DNA from: Pseudomonas sp. ICMP22404
GTDB lineage: Bacteria; Pseudomonadota; Gammaproteobacteria; Pseudomonadales; Pseudomonadaceae
NCBI RefSeq assembly: GCF_006227205.1
Contig: NZ_VCNG01000001.1
Coordinates: 620,001 to 684,000, forward strand
DNA: 64,000 bases
Direction: 5' to 3'
The notes below the pieces were generated by a model. That model did no database searches, had not been told where the DNA came from, and saw only the letters and a list, made by a program, of their open reading frames with translations. Both the position numbers and the translations under genes were made by a program. The stretch's first letter is position 1, and each line of letters begins with the position of its first letter. Shown piece by piece: positions 23,128 to 37,191 of this stretch.

Positions 23128-23763
23128 TCATGCCGTGCGGCGCAGTATCAGCAGATGGCGTTGGCCTTGGCAACCGGGTACGGCCAGGGCGTGTTCGCTA
23201 TCGAGGTGGAAATCCGACGGCAATGCTACCAGCTCATCGGCCGGATGGACGCCCTTCATTGCCAGCCAGCGTGTTTCGACATCGCCCAGGTGGCGCGTCC
23301 AGTTGCTGAAATTCTCCATGCTGCTGAAGGCCCGGGAGATGATCCCGTTGAACGGCTGTGCAGGTTGGAACGCTTCGACCCGGCTGTGGATAACTTGCAG
23401 GTTATCCAGCTTGAGCTCGAGTTTGACCTGGGTCAGGAAGCGGGTTTTCTTGCCGTTGCTGTCCAGGCAGGTCACTTGCGAGTCCGGAAACAGGATCGCC
23501 AGCGGGATGCCGGGCATGCCGCCGCCGCTGCCCACATCGAGCCAGCGACCGTTTTCGATGAAAGACATCACGCTGAGACTGTCCAGCAGATGCCTCGACA
23601 CCATTTCGTCCGGATCGCGCACGGCAGTCAGGTTGTAGGCCTTGTTCCATTTGATCAACAACGCCAGATAACCCAGCAGTTGTGCATGCTGGGCCTCGCT
23701 CAGGCTGACCCCAAGCTGGCGGGCGCCTGTGGATAACTCTTCGGCGTGTTGCGAGGTGACCAT
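23128..23763 (-). CDS. rsmG: 16S rRNA (guanine-N7) methyltransferase RsmG
   Basis: It methylates G527 of 16S rRNA in the 530 loop using S-adenosylmethionine. The SAM-binding motif [15 protein letters not shown] and the [20 protein letters not shown] segment are diagnostic. The open frame extends far upstream into mnmG; the ATG at 23763 gives 211 residues, near the family size, and lies 5 bases after mnmG's stop. Older name gidB. Confidence 0.96.
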   Translation of the reverse strand: MVTSQHAEELSTGARQLGVSLSEAQHAQLLGYLALLIKWNKAYNLTAVRDPDEMVSRHLLDSLSVMSFIENGRWLDVGSGGGMPGIPLAILFPDSQVTCLDSNGKKTRFLTQVKLELKLDNLQVIHSRVEAFQPAQPFNGIISRAFSSMENFSNWTRHLGDVETRWLAMKGVHPADELVALPSDFHLDSEHALAVPGCQGQRHLLILRRTA

Positions 23764-23768
23764 CGAAC

Positions 23769-25664
23769 TCAAGCGCTTTGCTCCAACTGACGGCCCGCGC
23801 CGCGTTTTTTCAAATGAATCATCAACAGGGAAATCGCCGCCGGGGTCACGCCAGGAATGCGTGACGCCTGGCCCAAGGTCTCCGGTCGGGTTGTGCCGAG
23901 CTTGCTCTGGATTTCCTTCGACAGGCCGGAAATGACCGTGTAATCGATATCCACAGGCAGTTTCGTGTCCTCGCTGGCGCGCAGACGAGCGATTTCGTCC
24001 TGCTGGCGGTCGATGTACCCGGCGTACTTGGTCTTGATCTCGACTTGTTCGGCGACCTGTGGATCGTCCGCGCCCTGGCCGGTCACTTCCACCAGCCCGG
24101 CGTAATCGATTTCCGGCCGACTCAAGAGGTTGAGCAGGTTGTATTCGTGTGTCAGCGGCGTGCCGAACTTCGCCGCGATGGCATCGCCCTGCTCGGTACC
24201 GGGACGAACCCAGGTGCTTTTCAGCCGTTGTTCTTCCAGTTCGATACCTTCGCGTTTCTTGCAGAACGCGGCCCAACGCACGTCATCCACCAGTCCCAGC
24301 TCGCGGCCTTTCTCGGTCAGGCGCAGATCGGCGTTGTCTTCGCGCAGGATCAGGCGATATTCCGCGCGGGACGTAAACATCCGATACGGTTCCTGGGTGC
24401 CCAGGGTGATCAGATCGTCCACCAACACACCGATGTACGCTTCGTCGCGACGCGGGCACCAGCTGTCCTTGCCCTGGGCACGCAACGCCGCGTTGGTCCC
24501 GGCCAGCAAACCCTGGGCACCGGCTTCTTCGTAGCCGGTGGTGCCGTTTATCTGCCCGGCAAAGAACAGGCCGCCGATGACCTTGGTTTCCAGGCTGTAC
24601 TTCAGGTCACGGGGATCGAAGTAGTCGTATTCGATGGCGTAGCCCGGACGAACGATGTGCGCGTTTTCCATGCCGCGGATCGACTGCACGATCTGCAGTT
24701 GCACGTCGAACGGCAGGGACGTCGAGATCCCGTTGGGGTAAAGCTCGTGGGTCGTCAGGCCTTCCGGTTCGATGAAGACCTGGTGGCTTTCCTTGTCGGC
24801 AAAGCGATGGATCTTGTCTTCGATCGACGGGCAATAACGTGGGCCGACGCCTTCGATCACGCCTGAATACATCGGCGAGCGATCCAGGTTGGCGGCAATG
24901 ATCTCGTGGGTGCGGGCATTGGTGTGGGTAATCCAGCAGCTCACCTGTTGCGGATGCTGTTCTTTCGAGCCCATGAACGACATCACCGGGATTGGCGTAT
25001 CACCCGGTTGTTCGGTCATGACCGAGAAATCCACAGACCGACCGTCAATTCGCGGCGGCGTACCGGTTTTCAAGCGACCTACACGCAGCGGCAATTCACG
25101 CAGACGTTGAGCCAAGGCAATCGACGGCGGATCGCCCGCGCGGCCGCCGGAATAGTTCTGCATTCCGATGTGGATAAGTCCACCGAGGAAGGTTCCGGTG
25201 GTCAATACCACGGAATCGGCAAAGAAACGCAGGCCCATCTGGGTGACAACACCGCGGACCTGGTCTTGTTCGACGATCAGGTCATCGGCCGCTTGTTGAA
25301 ATATCCACAGGTTCGGCTGGTTCTCCAGGATTTCGCGGACAGCCGCCTTGTACAAGACCCGGTCGGCCTGGGCGCGAGTGGCTCGTACGGCGGGGCCTTT
25401 GCGGCTGTTCAATACGCGAAACTGGATACCACCTTTATCGGTAGCCATGGCCATCGCACCGCCGAGGGCGTCGATTTCCTTGACCAGATGGCTCTTGCCG
25501 ATGCCACCGATGGCTGGGTTGCAGCTCATGGCACCGAGGGTTTCCACGTTATGCGTCAACAGCAGGGTCTTTACACCCATGCGTGCTGATGCAAGTGCTG
25601 CCTCGGTACCGGCATGACCGCCGCCGATGACGATCACTTCAAAACGGGAAGGGAAATCCACCAC
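23769..25664 (-). CDS. mnmG: tRNA uridine 5-carboxymethylaminomethyl modification enzyme MnmG
   Basis: With MnmE it installs the cmnm5 group on wobble U34 of several tRNAs, using FAD and methylene-THF. The FAD-binding motif [18 protein letters not shown] is at the N-terminus, and [31 protein letters not shown] and the C-terminal helical domain are all typical. Length is 631. It is the first gene of mnmG-rsmG-parA-parB. Older name gidA. Confidence 0.97.
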   Translation of the reverse strand: MVDFPSRFEVIVIGGGHAGTEAALASARMGVKTLLLTHNVETLGAMSCNPAIGGIGKSHLVKEIDALGGAMAMATDKGGIQFRVLNSRKGPAVRATRAQADRVLYKAAVREILENQPNLWIFQQAADDLIVEQDQVRGVVTQMGLRFFADSVVLTTGTFLGGLIHIGMQNYSGGRAGDPPSIALAQRLRELPLRVGRLKTGTPPRIDGRSVDFSVMTEQPGDTPIPVMSFMGSKEQHPQQVSCWITHTNARTHEIIAANLDRSPMYSGVIEGVGPRYCPSIEDKIHRFADKESHQVFIEPEGLTTHELYPNGISTSLPFDVQLQIVQSIRGMENAHIVRPGYAIEYDYFDPRDLKYSLETKVIGGLFFAGQINGTTGYEEAGAQGLLAGTNAALRAQGKDSWCPRRDEAYIGVLVDDLITLGTQEPYRMFTSRAEYRLILREDNADLRLTEKGRELGLVDDVRWAAFCKKREGIELEEQRLKSTWVRPGTEQGDAIAAKFGTPLTHEYNLLNLLSRPEIDYAGLVEVTGQGADDPQVAEQVEIKTKYAGYIDRQQDEIARLRASEDTKLPVDIDYTVISGLSKEIQSKLGTTRPETLGQASRIPGVTPAAISLLMIHLKKRGAGRQLEQSA

Positions 25665-26200
25665 GCACCTCGTGCCTGCTTAATTCAGGTAATTCGGAAA
25701 TAGGTTATGAGTCTGGCCCAAACGTTTTCTGGACCAGGTCGGCAAGTATAGGGACTTCCCCTTTCCTAAAGAACCCTTTGCACAAAATTTAACCAGCTGT
25801 GGAGAACTCGCGGTTAAAAAAATAAAAAAGAGAGAAATTTATAAAACCTTTGTTTTTATGTTTATTCTTACTGCCCACCCTTTCTGTGGATAAAACTCTG
25901 TAGGCCTTTATTTTCAATGTGTACAGAGATCTTGAACTCTGTGATCATCTGGCGCTGAGGGGTTTGGATAACCGGTGTAAGCCTGTGGATTAAGTGAGTG
26001 GTTATCCACAGGGCGGGTTATCTTCAATTTCCAAGGGGGTTTATCAACTGAGCTCAACGTCAGTTACCCACAGGGCTTAATCCACAAGCGGAACGCATAT
26101 CCGCCCATGGGCAAGCCGCCATGAAGGGCAATCGAGGGAAGACAAGAAGAGAAGCCGGGCCGCAGGGAACGCGATGTGCAGCCCGTTTTGAGGGAAGGAC
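25665..26200. other. mnmE-mnmG intergenic region with DnaA boxes and an AT-rich tract
   Basis: This gap of 536 bases holds no convincing gene. It contains two perfect DnaA boxes (25885-25893 as TGTGGATAA and 26002-26010 as TTATCCACA), several one-mismatch boxes (about 25797, 25984, 26064 and 26080) and an almost pure A/T tract at about 25813-25870. It should also carry the mnmG promoter. The layout resembles a small origin-like element 4.5 kb from oriC; see findings. Confidence 0.6.
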
Positions 26201-27571
26201 TTACTTACCGATGCAGAAGCTGGAGAAAATCCGGCCCAACAAGTCATCGGAGCTGAAGGCACCGGTGATTTCTCCCAGGAACTGCTGAGCCTGGCGCAAA
26301 TCTTCGGCCAGTAATTCTCCGGCACCCGCCAGCGTCAGCTGTGCACGACCGTGTTCCAGGGCGGCGCTGGCATGGCGCAAGGCTTCAAGGTGACGACGCC
26401 GGGCGCTGAAGCTGCTTTCCGAGGTTTGCTCGTAGCCCATGCAGGCCTTGAGGTGTTCACGCAGCAGTTCCAGGCCCTGTCCCGCGGCCTTTGCGCTCAG
26501 ACTGATGGTCACGTGACCGTCAGCGCTGACCTCAAGCGCTATCGCTTCGCCAGTCAGGTCGGCTTTGTTACGGATCAACGTGACTTTCGCCGGATCCGGG
26601 CGCACTTCGAGAAACTCGGGCCACAACGCGAAAGGATCATCCGCTTCCGGTGCCGTCGCATCGACCACCAGCAACACACGATCGGCCTCGCCAATGGCCT
26701 TCAGCGCCCGCTCAACGCCAATCTTTTCTACTTGGTCATCGGTATCGCGCAGCCCGGCGGTATCCACAACGTGCAAGGGCATGCCGTCGATGTGGATATG
26801 TTCACGCAAGATGTCCCGGGTCGTGCCGGCAATCTCCGTGACAATCGCCGCCTCACGGCCTGCGAGGGCGTTGAGGAGGCTGGATTTGCCGGCGTTCGGT
26901 CGCCCGGCGATCACCACGGTCATACCGTCGCGCAACAAGGCCCCTTGTCCCGCTTCCCGCAGCACTGTGGATAACTCGTCTCGCACTTTGTCGAGCAGGC
27001 TCAGTACATGGCCATCGGCGAGGAAGTCGATTTCTTCTTCGGGAAAATCGATGGCTGCCTCGACGTAGATGCGCAGGCCGATCAGTTGTTCGGTCAGGCC
27101 ATGCACGCGTTGGGAGAACGCGCCTTGCAAGGAACGCAGGGCATTGCGCGCAGCCTGTGCCGAACTGGCCTCGATGAGGTCGGCAATCGCTTCGGCCTGG
27201 GCCAGGTCGAGTTTGTCGTTGAGGAAGGCCCGTTCACTGAATTCGCCCGGCCGGGCCAGGCGACAACCCAGTTCAAGGCAACGCTTGAGCAGCATGTCCA
27301 GCACGATGGGTCCGCCGTGCCCCTGCAGTTCCAGCACATCTTCACCGGTGAATGAATTCGGTCCCGGGAAATACAGCGCGAGGCCTTCGTCGAGCACCTG
27401 CTGGTCGTCACTGAAGAATGGGCCGTAATGAGCAAACCGTGGCTTGAGCTCACGACCGCTGATGGCCTTGGCCGCGACACTGGCCAGTGGTCCCGAAATG
27501 CGGACGATGCCGACGCCACCGCGACCTTGGGCGGTGGCAACGGCGGCGATGGTTTCACGAGGTGTGCTCAT
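26201..27571 (-). CDS. mnmE: tRNA modification GTPase MnmE
   Basis: This 456-residue GTPase partners MnmG. It has an N-terminal tetrahydrofolate-binding domain ([20 protein letters not shown]), a G domain inserted in a helical domain (P-loop [14 protein letters not shown], switch GTTRDI, NKAD), and the C-terminal FCIGK tail whose Cys is typical. I chose the ATG at 27571 ([11 protein letters not shown]) rather than one six codons upstream. It is followed by the mnmE-mnmG gap. Confidence 0.97.
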   Translation of the reverse strand: MSTPRETIAAVATAQGRGGVGIVRISGPLASVAAKAISGRELKPRFAHYGPFFSDDQQVLDEGLALYFPGPNSFTGEDVLELQGHGGPIVLDMLLKRCLELGCRLARPGEFSERAFLNDKLDLAQAEAIADLIEASSAQAARNALRSLQGAFSQRVHGLTEQLIGLRIYVEAAIDFPEEEIDFLADGHVLSLLDKVRDELSTVLREAGQGALLRDGMTVVIAGRPNAGKSSLLNALAGREAAIVTEIAGTTRDILREHIHIDGMPLHVVDTAGLRDTDDQVEKIGVERALKAIGEADRVLLVVDATAPEADDPFALWPEFLEVRPDPAKVTLIRNKADLTGEAIALEVSADGHVTISLSAKAAGQGLELLREHLKACMGYEQTSESSFSARRRHLEALRHASAALEHGRAQLTLAGAGELLAEDLRQAQQFLGEITGAFSSDDLLGRIFSSFCIGK

Positions 27572-27603
27572 AAACCGGTATCCAGACAAAAGTGACAGAT
27601 AGC

Positions 27604-27628
27604 AAAACGCCCCACTAGGGGGCGTTTT
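27604..27628 (-). terminator. Hairpin terminator between yidC and mnmE
   Basis: AAAACGCCCC and GGGGCGTTTT form a perfect 10-bp stem around a 5-base loop, 23 bases after the yidC stop. The A/T ends make it usable in either direction. It probably ends part of the rpmH-rnpA-yidD-yidC transcript. Confidence 0.8.
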
Positions 27629-27650
27629 GTGTGGTTATCCACAGTGCAAG

Positions 27651-29333
27651 TTACGCCTCGGCTTTCTTCGTAGCCGATTCGATCTTACGCGTGATGTACC
27701 ACTGTTGAGTAATGGACAACACGTTGTTCACAACCCAGTACAGCACCAGACCGGCCGGGAACCACAGGAAGAAGAAGGTGAAGATGATCGGCATCATCTT
27801 CATGACCTTCGCCTGCATAGGGTCCGGAGGCGTCGGGTTCAGCTGCTGCTGGATGAACATGGTGGCGCCCATGATGATCGGCAGGATGAAGAACGGATCC
27901 TTGATCGACAGGTCGGTAATCCACAGCATGAAGGGCGCCTGGCGCATCTCCACGCTTTCCAGCAGAACCCAGTACAGCGACAGGAACACAGGCATCTGTA
28001 CGAGAATCGGCAAGCAACCACCCAGCGGGTTGATCTTCTCTTTCTTGTACAGCTCCATCATGGCCTGGGACATTTTCTGCCGGTCATCGCCATGTTGCTC
28101 TTTCAGAGCGGCCAGTTTCGGTGCCACGGCGCGCATGCGAGCCATGGACTTGTAGCTGGCGGCCGACAATGGGAAGAACAACCCCTTGATCAGCATGGTC
28201 AGGAAGATGATCGACCAGCCCCAGTTACCGACGATGCTGTGGATATGTTGCAGCAGCCAGAAGATCGGCTGGGCAATGAACCACAGGAAACCATAGTCCA
28301 CGGTCAATTCCAGACCTGGGGACAACTGTTTCAGTACGGCCTGACTTTTTGGACCGGCATACAACGTAGCGCTGGTTTCAGCCTTGGCGCCCGGCGCAGC
28401 GGTCAATGCAGGACCGGTATAGCCGATGATGTAGTTGCCTTTGCTGTCCTTGCGGGTCTGGACGATGTTGCTTTCGCCCTTTTGCGGGATCCAGGCGGTT
28501 ACAAAATAGTGCTGCAACCAGGCAACCCAGCCACCTTGGACGGTTTCCTTGAGCTGCGCCTTGTCCATGTCTTTCATGGACACTTTCTTGTACGGCTCGG
28601 AACTTGTCCACAGGGCGGCGCCCAGGTAAGTCGCGGTGCCGGTGGCGGTGCTGGAGGAAGGATCGGCGCTGGCATCACGTTTCAACTGCGCGAACATCGC
28701 ACCGGACCAGGGCTGTGCACTCTGGTTGTCGATCAGGTAGGACACAACTACGTCATACAGGCCACGTTTCAGCGTGAAACGCTTGATGTAGTTGACGCCA
28801 TCCTTGCTGAACTTCAGGTCCACGACCAATTGGTCCTGACCGTCAGCCAGTTGATAACTTTTCTTCTCCGAAGCGTACACCGGACGACCGGCCGGACTGG
28901 CATCCGGGCCATTGGTGCCGATCAGGCCGCTCTGGGCCAGATAAGTCCGCTCGTTACCGTTATCGAACAGCTGGAACGGAATGTCCGGATGATCCTGGCG
29001 GCGTGGATAAAGCGGCAGCGTCAGTTGGGCGACGTCACCACCCTGTGGATCGATTGCCAACTGGAGCACGTCGGTCTTGATCTGGATCAGATCTTTGCTT
29101 GCAGCCACAGGGGCTTCGGCGGGAGCACTGGTATCGCTTGCCGCGCGTGGAATGTCGTCACTGCTGGCAGCGTTGTTACCGGAAGCAGTGTCCGGCAGGC
29201 TCGGTGCAGTATTGCTGGCTGCAACATTCTGAGTCGGCAGGGCAGCCTGGCCATAGTCCTGGTTCCATTTAAGAACCATGACGTAAGACACGATTGCCAG
29301 GGCGACGATCAGGATCGTGCGTTTGATATCCAT
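27651..29333 (-). CDS. yidC: Membrane protein insertase YidC
   Basis: It inserts and folds inner-membrane proteins, alone or with SecYEG; Fo subunit c is a known client. The 560 residues comprise an N-terminal membrane anchor (RTILIVALAIVSYVMVL), a large periplasmic domain (about 60-340), and the conserved five-helix core containing NPLGGCLPILVQMPVFLSLY. A basic C-terminal tail follows. It starts 2 bases after yidD ends. Confidence 0.97.
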   Translation of the reverse strand: MDIKRTILIVALAIVSYVMVLKWNQDYGQAALPTQNVAASNTAPSLPDTASGNNAASSDDIPRAASDTSAPAEAPVAASKDLIQIKTDVLQLAIDPQGGDVAQLTLPLYPRRQDHPDIPFQLFDNGNERTYLAQSGLIGTNGPDASPAGRPVYASEKKSYQLADGQDQLVVDLKFSKDGVNYIKRFTLKRGLYDVVVSYLIDNQSAQPWSGAMFAQLKRDASADPSSSTATGTATYLGAALWTSSEPYKKVSMKDMDKAQLKETVQGGWVAWLQHYFVTAWIPQKGESNIVQTRKDSKGNYIIGYTGPALTAAPGAKAETSATLYAGPKSQAVLKQLSPGLELTVDYGFLWFIAQPIFWLLQHIHSIVGNWGWSIIFLTMLIKGLFFPLSAASYKSMARMRAVAPKLAALKEQHGDDRQKMSQAMMELYKKEKINPLGGCLPILVQMPVFLSLYWVLLESVEMRQAPFMLWITDLSIKDPFFILPIIMGATMFIQQQLNPTPPDPMQAKVMKMMPIIFTFFFLWFPAGLVLYWVVNNVLSITQQWYITRKIESATKKAEA

Positions 29334-29335
29334 GA

Positions 29336-29581
29336 TTACTCGGCCATCGAAGAAGAACGGGAGGTAGGGATAGGCGGAACCGGGTCATAACCGCCGGGAT
29401 TCCACGGATGACAGCGACCTAAACGACGAAAGGTCAGCCAGCCACCGCGCAGAAGGCCATGATTTTCTATGGCTTCGTACGCGTAGCAGGAGCAGCTGGG
29501 GTAGAAACGACAGTGACTGGCCATCAGAGGACTAATGGCATAGCGGTAAAACTGGATCGGAACGAGTGCCAGTTTACGCAT
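29336..29581 (-). CDS. yidD: Membrane protein insertion efficiency factor YidD
   Basis: This small protein (81 residues) has an amphipathic N-terminus and the conserved cysteine block [19 protein letters not shown]. It supports YidC-dependent insertion in E. coli, although its mechanism is unclear. Its start overlaps the end of rnpA by 8 bases and its end lies 2 bases from yidC, so the three are translationally linked. Confidence 0.95.
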   Translation of the reverse strand: MRKLALVPIQFYRYAISPLMASHCRFYPSCSCYAYEAIENHGLLRGGWLTFRRLGRCHPWNPGGYDPVPPIPTSRSSSMAE

Positions 29582-29975
29582 CGGGACTGTCTACCCCTGC
29601 AGTTTCGGTGTTGACTGGTGATGCTGGCTTGTTGCGAGCCAGACGTTTCCAGAGCTTGCCGAAATGCTGAATCAGTTCAGGGTTTTCTACGTCCCCCAAA
29701 CCTTTGCGCGCGACGATAACAATGTCCCATCCGACCAGTGAATCCTGGTTCAGGCGGAACGATTCGCGCATCAGACGTTTGAGGCGATTGCGCTGCACGG
29801 AGAGCTTGACGCTCTTTTTCCCGATAACCAGCCCTAGGCGGGGGTGATCGAGATCGTTGCTGCGCGCAAGGAGCAGGAGATTTTTCCCCGGAACCTTGCC
29901 GGTAGGGGAGTCAAAGACTGCCTTGAAATGCCGGGGTGTAAGCAGACGCTTTTCCCGACTGAAGTCCTGACTCAC
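29574..29975 (-). CDS. rnpA: Ribonuclease P protein component RnpA
   Basis: This basic protein (133 residues) binds the catalytic RNA of RNase P, which matures tRNA 5' ends. The RNR signature is seen in [19 protein letters not shown] chose the GTG at 29975 (encoding a protein starting [20 protein letters not shown]) because GGAG precedes it and the family begins here; the longer ATG frame would run through rpmH. It starts 16 bases after the rpmH stop. Confidence 0.95.
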   Translation of the reverse strand: MSQDFSREKRLLTPRHFKAVFDSPTGKVPGKNLLLLARSNDLDHPRLGLVIGKKSVKLSVQRNRLKRLMRESFRLNQDSLVGWDIVIVARKGLGDVENPELIQHFGKLWKRLARNKPASPVNTETAGVDSPDA

Positions 29976-29991
29976 CTCCAGTGCCGGATTA

Positions 29992-30126
29992 TCAAACTGC
30001 CAGACGCGCACGACCTTTGGCGCGACGACGCGACAGGACGGCACGACCGTTCTTGGTAGCCATGCGAGCACGGAAACCGTGGGTACGAGCGCGTTTGATA
30101 GTGCTTGGTTGGAAAGTACGTTTCAT
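29992..30126 (-). CDS. rpmH: 50S ribosomal protein L34, RpmH
   Basis: This 44-residue, highly basic ribosomal protein starts [20 protein letters not shown] and ends [12 protein letters not shown]. It is the first gene of the minus-strand block that leaves the origin. It is too short for ordinary gene-length cut-offs but its sequence is unmistakable. Confidence 0.97.
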   Translation of the reverse strand: MKRTFQPSTIKRARTHGFRARMATKNGRAVLSRRRAKGRARLAV

Positions 30127-30189
30127 GTCGTGTTACCTGGTTCGTCCACAACGGGCCGGAATGGCCCCCGTTTTAAGAGACCGGGGATT

Positions 30190-30645
30190 CTAGAGAAAGC
30201 AAGTCCATAGGTCAATTTCCAACCAACGTTTCCTTTAAATAGATGTTCAGGCTGCCGGCCGTTGATCACACAGCGCCAGATATAGAAATAAAGAAGGGAA
30301 TTATTTAAAGCTTTTCTGTGAAGCTTATAAAGGCTAGGCAGCCATCTGTCTGTGGATAACCTGGTCAAGCCCTTGTAAATCGCCATGTACAGAGAATGAC
30401 AACTACAGGGGAAAGCAGTGTCCAGCCTGTGCTACGCAGTCGGATAAGCTGTGTGTGGAAAGGTGAGTTATCCACAGCGCGCTTATCCACCGAGTTTCGC
30501 CCCCACTTGTACAACGACCTCAGGCCCGGTTATCCACAGAGCTTATTCACTGACCGCCTGTCGTCTTTTTATGAGTTAACGCATTGATAAATCGTGGATG
30601 AGGATGAACCTGCGTGTGGATAAGTGGACGTCTGCTCGCTACAAT
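30190..30645. other. oriC: Chromosomal replication origin oriC
   Basis: The rpmH-dnaA gap carries four perfect DnaA boxes plus one near the dnaA leader: 30351-30359 (TGTGGATAA), 30468-30476, 30530-30538 (TTATCCACA) and 30615-30623 (TGTGGATAA). One-mismatch boxes sit at 30483-30491 and 30543-30551. AT-rich stretches at about 30225-30245 and 30280-30320 on the rpmH side fit a duplex-unwinding element. Location agrees with the established Pseudomonas origin between rpmH and dnaA. Confidence 0.93.
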
Positions 30646-30690
30646 GGCCGCTTGTTTTTGCCTCACCGGCTTTCAACTTAGGGGATGTCC

Positions 30691-32205
30691 GTGTCAGTGG
30701 AACTTTGGCAGCAGTGCGTGGAGCTTTTGCGCGATGAGCTGCCTGCCCAACAATTCAACACTTGGATCCGCCCACTACAGGTCGAAGCCGAAGGCGACGA
30801 GTTGCGCGTCTACGCACCGAACCGTTTCGTTCTCGACTGGGTCAACGAAAAGTACCTGGGTCGGGTCATGGAGCTGCTTGACGAGCATGGCAATGGCATG
30901 GCGCCTGCGTTGTCCTTATTAATAGGCAGCAAGCGCAGCTCGGCCCCGCGCGCGGCTCCGAATGCACCGCTGGCTGCTGCGGCCTCCCAGGCCCAGGCTG
31001 CCGTGGCACCGGCAAGCCCGGTCGCCCCGACTCCCGCGCCAAGCAAAAGAAATCCGCAGAAAGTGGCCGAAGCCAGTGAAGAGCCCTCCCGGGACAGCTT
31101 CGACCCGATGGCGGGCGCCAGTACCCAACAGGCGCCGGTACGCGCCGAGCAACGCACTGTGCAGGTCGAAGGTGCGCTCAAGCACACCAGCTATCTGAAC
31201 CGCACCTTTACCTTCGAGAACTTCGTCGAAGGCAAATCCAACCAACTGGCCCGGGCGGCAGCCTGGCAGGTGGCGGACAACCCCAAGCATGGCTACAACC
31301 CGTTGTTCCTGTATGGCGGCGTGGGCCTGGGTAAAACCCACTTGATGCACGCTGTGGGTAACCACTTATTAAAGAAGAACCCGAATGCCAAGGTCGTGTA
31401 CCTGCATTCCGAGCGTTTCGTGGCCGATATGGTCAAGGCGCTGCAACTGAATGCCATCAACGAATTCAAGCGCTTCTACCGTTCGGTGGATGCGCTGCTG
31501 ATCGACGACATTCAGTTCTTTGCCCGTAAGGAACGCTCTCAGGAAGAGTTTTTCCACACCTTCAACGCGTTGCTTGAAGGCGGACAGCAGGTCATTCTCA
31601 CCAGTGACCGTTATCCGAAGGAAATCGAAGGCCTGGAAGAGCGCCTGAAATCGCGTTTCGGCTGGGGCCTGACGGTGGCCGTCGAGCCGCCGGAACTGGA
31701 AACCCGGGTGGCGATCCTGATGAAGAAGGCCGACCAGGCCAAGGTCGAGCTGCCGCACGATGCCGCGTTCTTCATCGCTCAGCGTATCCGTTCGAACGTG
31801 CGCGAGCTCGAAGGTGCGCTCAAGCGGGTGATCGCGCATTCCCACTTCATGGGGCGCGACATCACCATCGAGCTGATTCGCGAGTCCTTGAAGGATCTCC
31901 TGGCGCTTCAGGACAAGCTGGTTTCTGTGGATAACATTCAGCGAACTGTTGCTGAATACTACAAAATCAAGATATCCGATCTGCTCTCCAAACGCCGTTC
32001 GCGTTCGGTGGCCCGGCCGCGCCAGGTGGCCATGGCCTTGTCCAAGGAGCTGACCAACCACAGCCTGCCGGAAATCGGCGATGTGTTTGGCGGACGCGAC
32101 CACACCACGGTGTTGCACGCCTGCCGCAAGATCAACGAACTTAAGGAATCCGACGCGGACATCCGCGAGGACTACAAGAACCTGCTGCGTACACTGACCA
32201 CTTGA
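30691..32205 (+). CDS. dnaA: Chromosomal replication initiator DnaA
   Basis: This AAA+ initiator (504 residues) binds the oriC boxes and opens the duplex. Domain I ([20 protein letters not shown]), a variable Ala/Pro-rich linker (about 85-155), the AAA+ core with [19 protein letters not shown] and [12 protein letters not shown], and the DNA-binding domain IV with [16 protein letters not shown] are complete. I prefer the GTG at 30691, 5 bases after GGGGA, over the ATG at 30685, which abuts the ribosome binding site. A perfect DnaA box lies inside the gene at 31926-31934. Confidence 0.97.
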   Translation: MSVELWQQCVELLRDELPAQQFNTWIRPLQVEAEGDELRVYAPNRFVLDWVNEKYLGRVMELLDEHGNGMAPALSLLIGSKRSSAPRAAPNAPLAAAASQAQAAVAPASPVAPTPAPSKRNPQKVAEASEEPSRDSFDPMAGASTQQAPVRAEQRTVQVEGALKHTSYLNRTFTFENFVEGKSNQLARAAAWQVADNPKHGYNPLFLYGGVGLGKTHLMHAVGNHLLKKNPNAKVVYLHSERFVADMVKALQLNAINEFKRFYRSVDALLIDDIQFFARKERSQEEFFHTFNALLEGGQQVILTSDRYPKEIEGLEERLKSRFGWGLTVAVEPPELETRVAILMKKADQAKVELPHDAAFFIAQRIRSNVRELEGALKRVIAHSHFMGRDITIELIRESLKDLLALQDKLVSVDNIQRTVAEYYKIKISDLLSKRRSRSVARPRQVAMALSKELTNHSLPEIGDVFGGRDHTTVLHACRKINELKESDADIREDYKNLLRTLTT

Positions 32206-32244
32206 TGACCACTAGCGCAGCTTATTAAGGCAAGGGACTAGACC

Positions 32245-33348
32245 ATGCATTTCACCATTCAACGCGAAGCCCTGTTGAAACCCCTGCAACTGGTCGCAGG
32301 CGTCGTCGAACGCCGCCAGACCTTGCCGGTACTTTCCAACGTGCTGCTGGTTGTCGAAGGCCAGCAACTGTCGCTGACCGGTACCGACCTGGAAGTCGAG
32401 CTGGTCGGTCGTGTGCAGCTTGAAGAGCCGGCCGATCCGGGTTCCATCACCGTGCCAGCGCGCAAGCTGATGGACATCTGCAAGAGCCTGCCCAACGATG
32501 CGCTGATCGACATCAAGGTCGATGAGCAGAAGCTCGTGGTCAAGGCCGGGCGCAGCCGTTTCACTCTGTCGACCCTGCCCGCCAACGACTTCCCGACCGT
32601 GGAAGAAGGCCCTGGCTCGCTGACCTGCAGCCTTGAGCAAAGCAAGCTGCGCCGCTTGATCGAACGCACCAGCTTCGCCATGGCCCAGCAGGACGTGCGT
32701 TACTACCTCAACGGCATGCTGCTGGAAGTGTCTGCCGGTGTTATCCGCGCCGTTGCCACTGACGGTCACCGCCTGGCGATGTGCTCGATGCAGGCCGATA
32801 TCGGTCAGCCGGATCGCCACCAGGTGATCGTACCCCGCAAAGGTATCCTGGAGTTGGCGCGCCTGCTGACCGAGCCGGACGGCAACGTCAGCATCGTGCT
32901 GGGCCAGCACCACATCCGCGCCACCACCGGGGAGTTCACCTTCACCTCGAAGCTGGTAGACGGCAAGTTCCCCGACTACGAGCGTGTGTTGCCTAAAGGC
33001 GGCGACAAACTGGTGCTGGGTGACCGCCAGGCGCTGCGCGAGGCCTTCAGCCGTACCGCGATTCTGTCCAACGAGAAGTACCGCGGCATCCGCCTGCAAC
33101 TGGCCAGCGGTCAGTTGAAAATCCAGGCGAACAACCCGGAACAGGAAGAAGCGGAAGAAGAAGTGGGCGTTGATTACAACGGCGGCTCCCTGGAAATCGG
33201 CTTCAACGTCAGCTACCTGCTCGACGTGCTGGGTGTGATGACCACTGAGCAAGTACGCCTGATCCTGTCGGATTCCAACAGCAGTGCGTTGGTGCAGGAG
33301 TCCGATAACGACGATTCGGCTTACGTTGTCATGCCGATGCGTCTGTAA
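32245..33348 (+). CDS. dnaN: DNA polymerase III beta sliding clamp DnaN
   Basis: This ring-shaped processivity clamp (367 residues) has the three repeated clamp domains. It begins MHFTIQREALLKPLQLVAGV and ends with the usual YVVMPMRL. It follows dnaA by 39 bases and precedes recF by 17 bases in the dnaA-dnaN-recF-gyrB block. Confidence 0.98.
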   Translation: MHFTIQREALLKPLQLVAGVVERRQTLPVLSNVLLVVEGQQLSLTGTDLEVELVGRVQLEEPADPGSITVPARKLMDICKSLPNDALIDIKVDEQKLVVKAGRSRFTLSTLPANDFPTVEEGPGSLTCSLEQSKLRRLIERTSFAMAQQDVRYYLNGMLLEVSAGVIRAVATDGHRLAMCSMQADIGQPDRHQVIVPRKGILELARLLTEPDGNVSIVLGQHHIRATTGEFTFTSKLVDGKFPDYERVLPKGGDKLVLGDRQALREAFSRTAILSNEKYRGIRLQLASGQLKIQANNPEQEEAEEEVGVDYNGGSLEIGFNVSYLLDVLGVMTTEQVRLILSDSNSSALVQESDNDDSAYVVMPMRL

Positions 33349-33365
33349 TAATCAGCAGAAGCTAG

Positions 33366-36892
<3,527 letters not shown>

Positions 36893-36912
36893 TCCTGCGG
36901 CAGTACTGCTAC

Positions 36913-36947
36913 AAAAAAAGCCAACGCTCATGCGTTGGCTTTTTTTT
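36913..36947 (+). terminator. Intrinsic terminator of gyrB
   Basis: AGCCAACGC and GCGTTGGCT form a perfect 9-bp stem with a TCAT loop and a run of eight T. It lies about 20 bases after the gyrB stop. The remaining 245 bases before gabP hold no other clear structure. Confidence 0.95.
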
Positions 36948-37191
36948 ACGCCTGAAAGCAGCGATTCCATGGCAGCCCGTGCGGTCGAAAATCGGGTAGC
37001 CCGGTAACACTTCGGAACAAATCCTTCATTCTCAGTCTCTTGCATATCCGCCTAGACCCCGGGACCACGGGTCCTCAGGTTTTCTGGCGTAAAACTTGCG
37101 TGTTAAATAAACAACACCTCGTTTCTTTAAATTTACAAAGAGGCGGTGGTACGAGGCGGTACGAATAAATTCAAGACCAAGGGTAGTCTCA

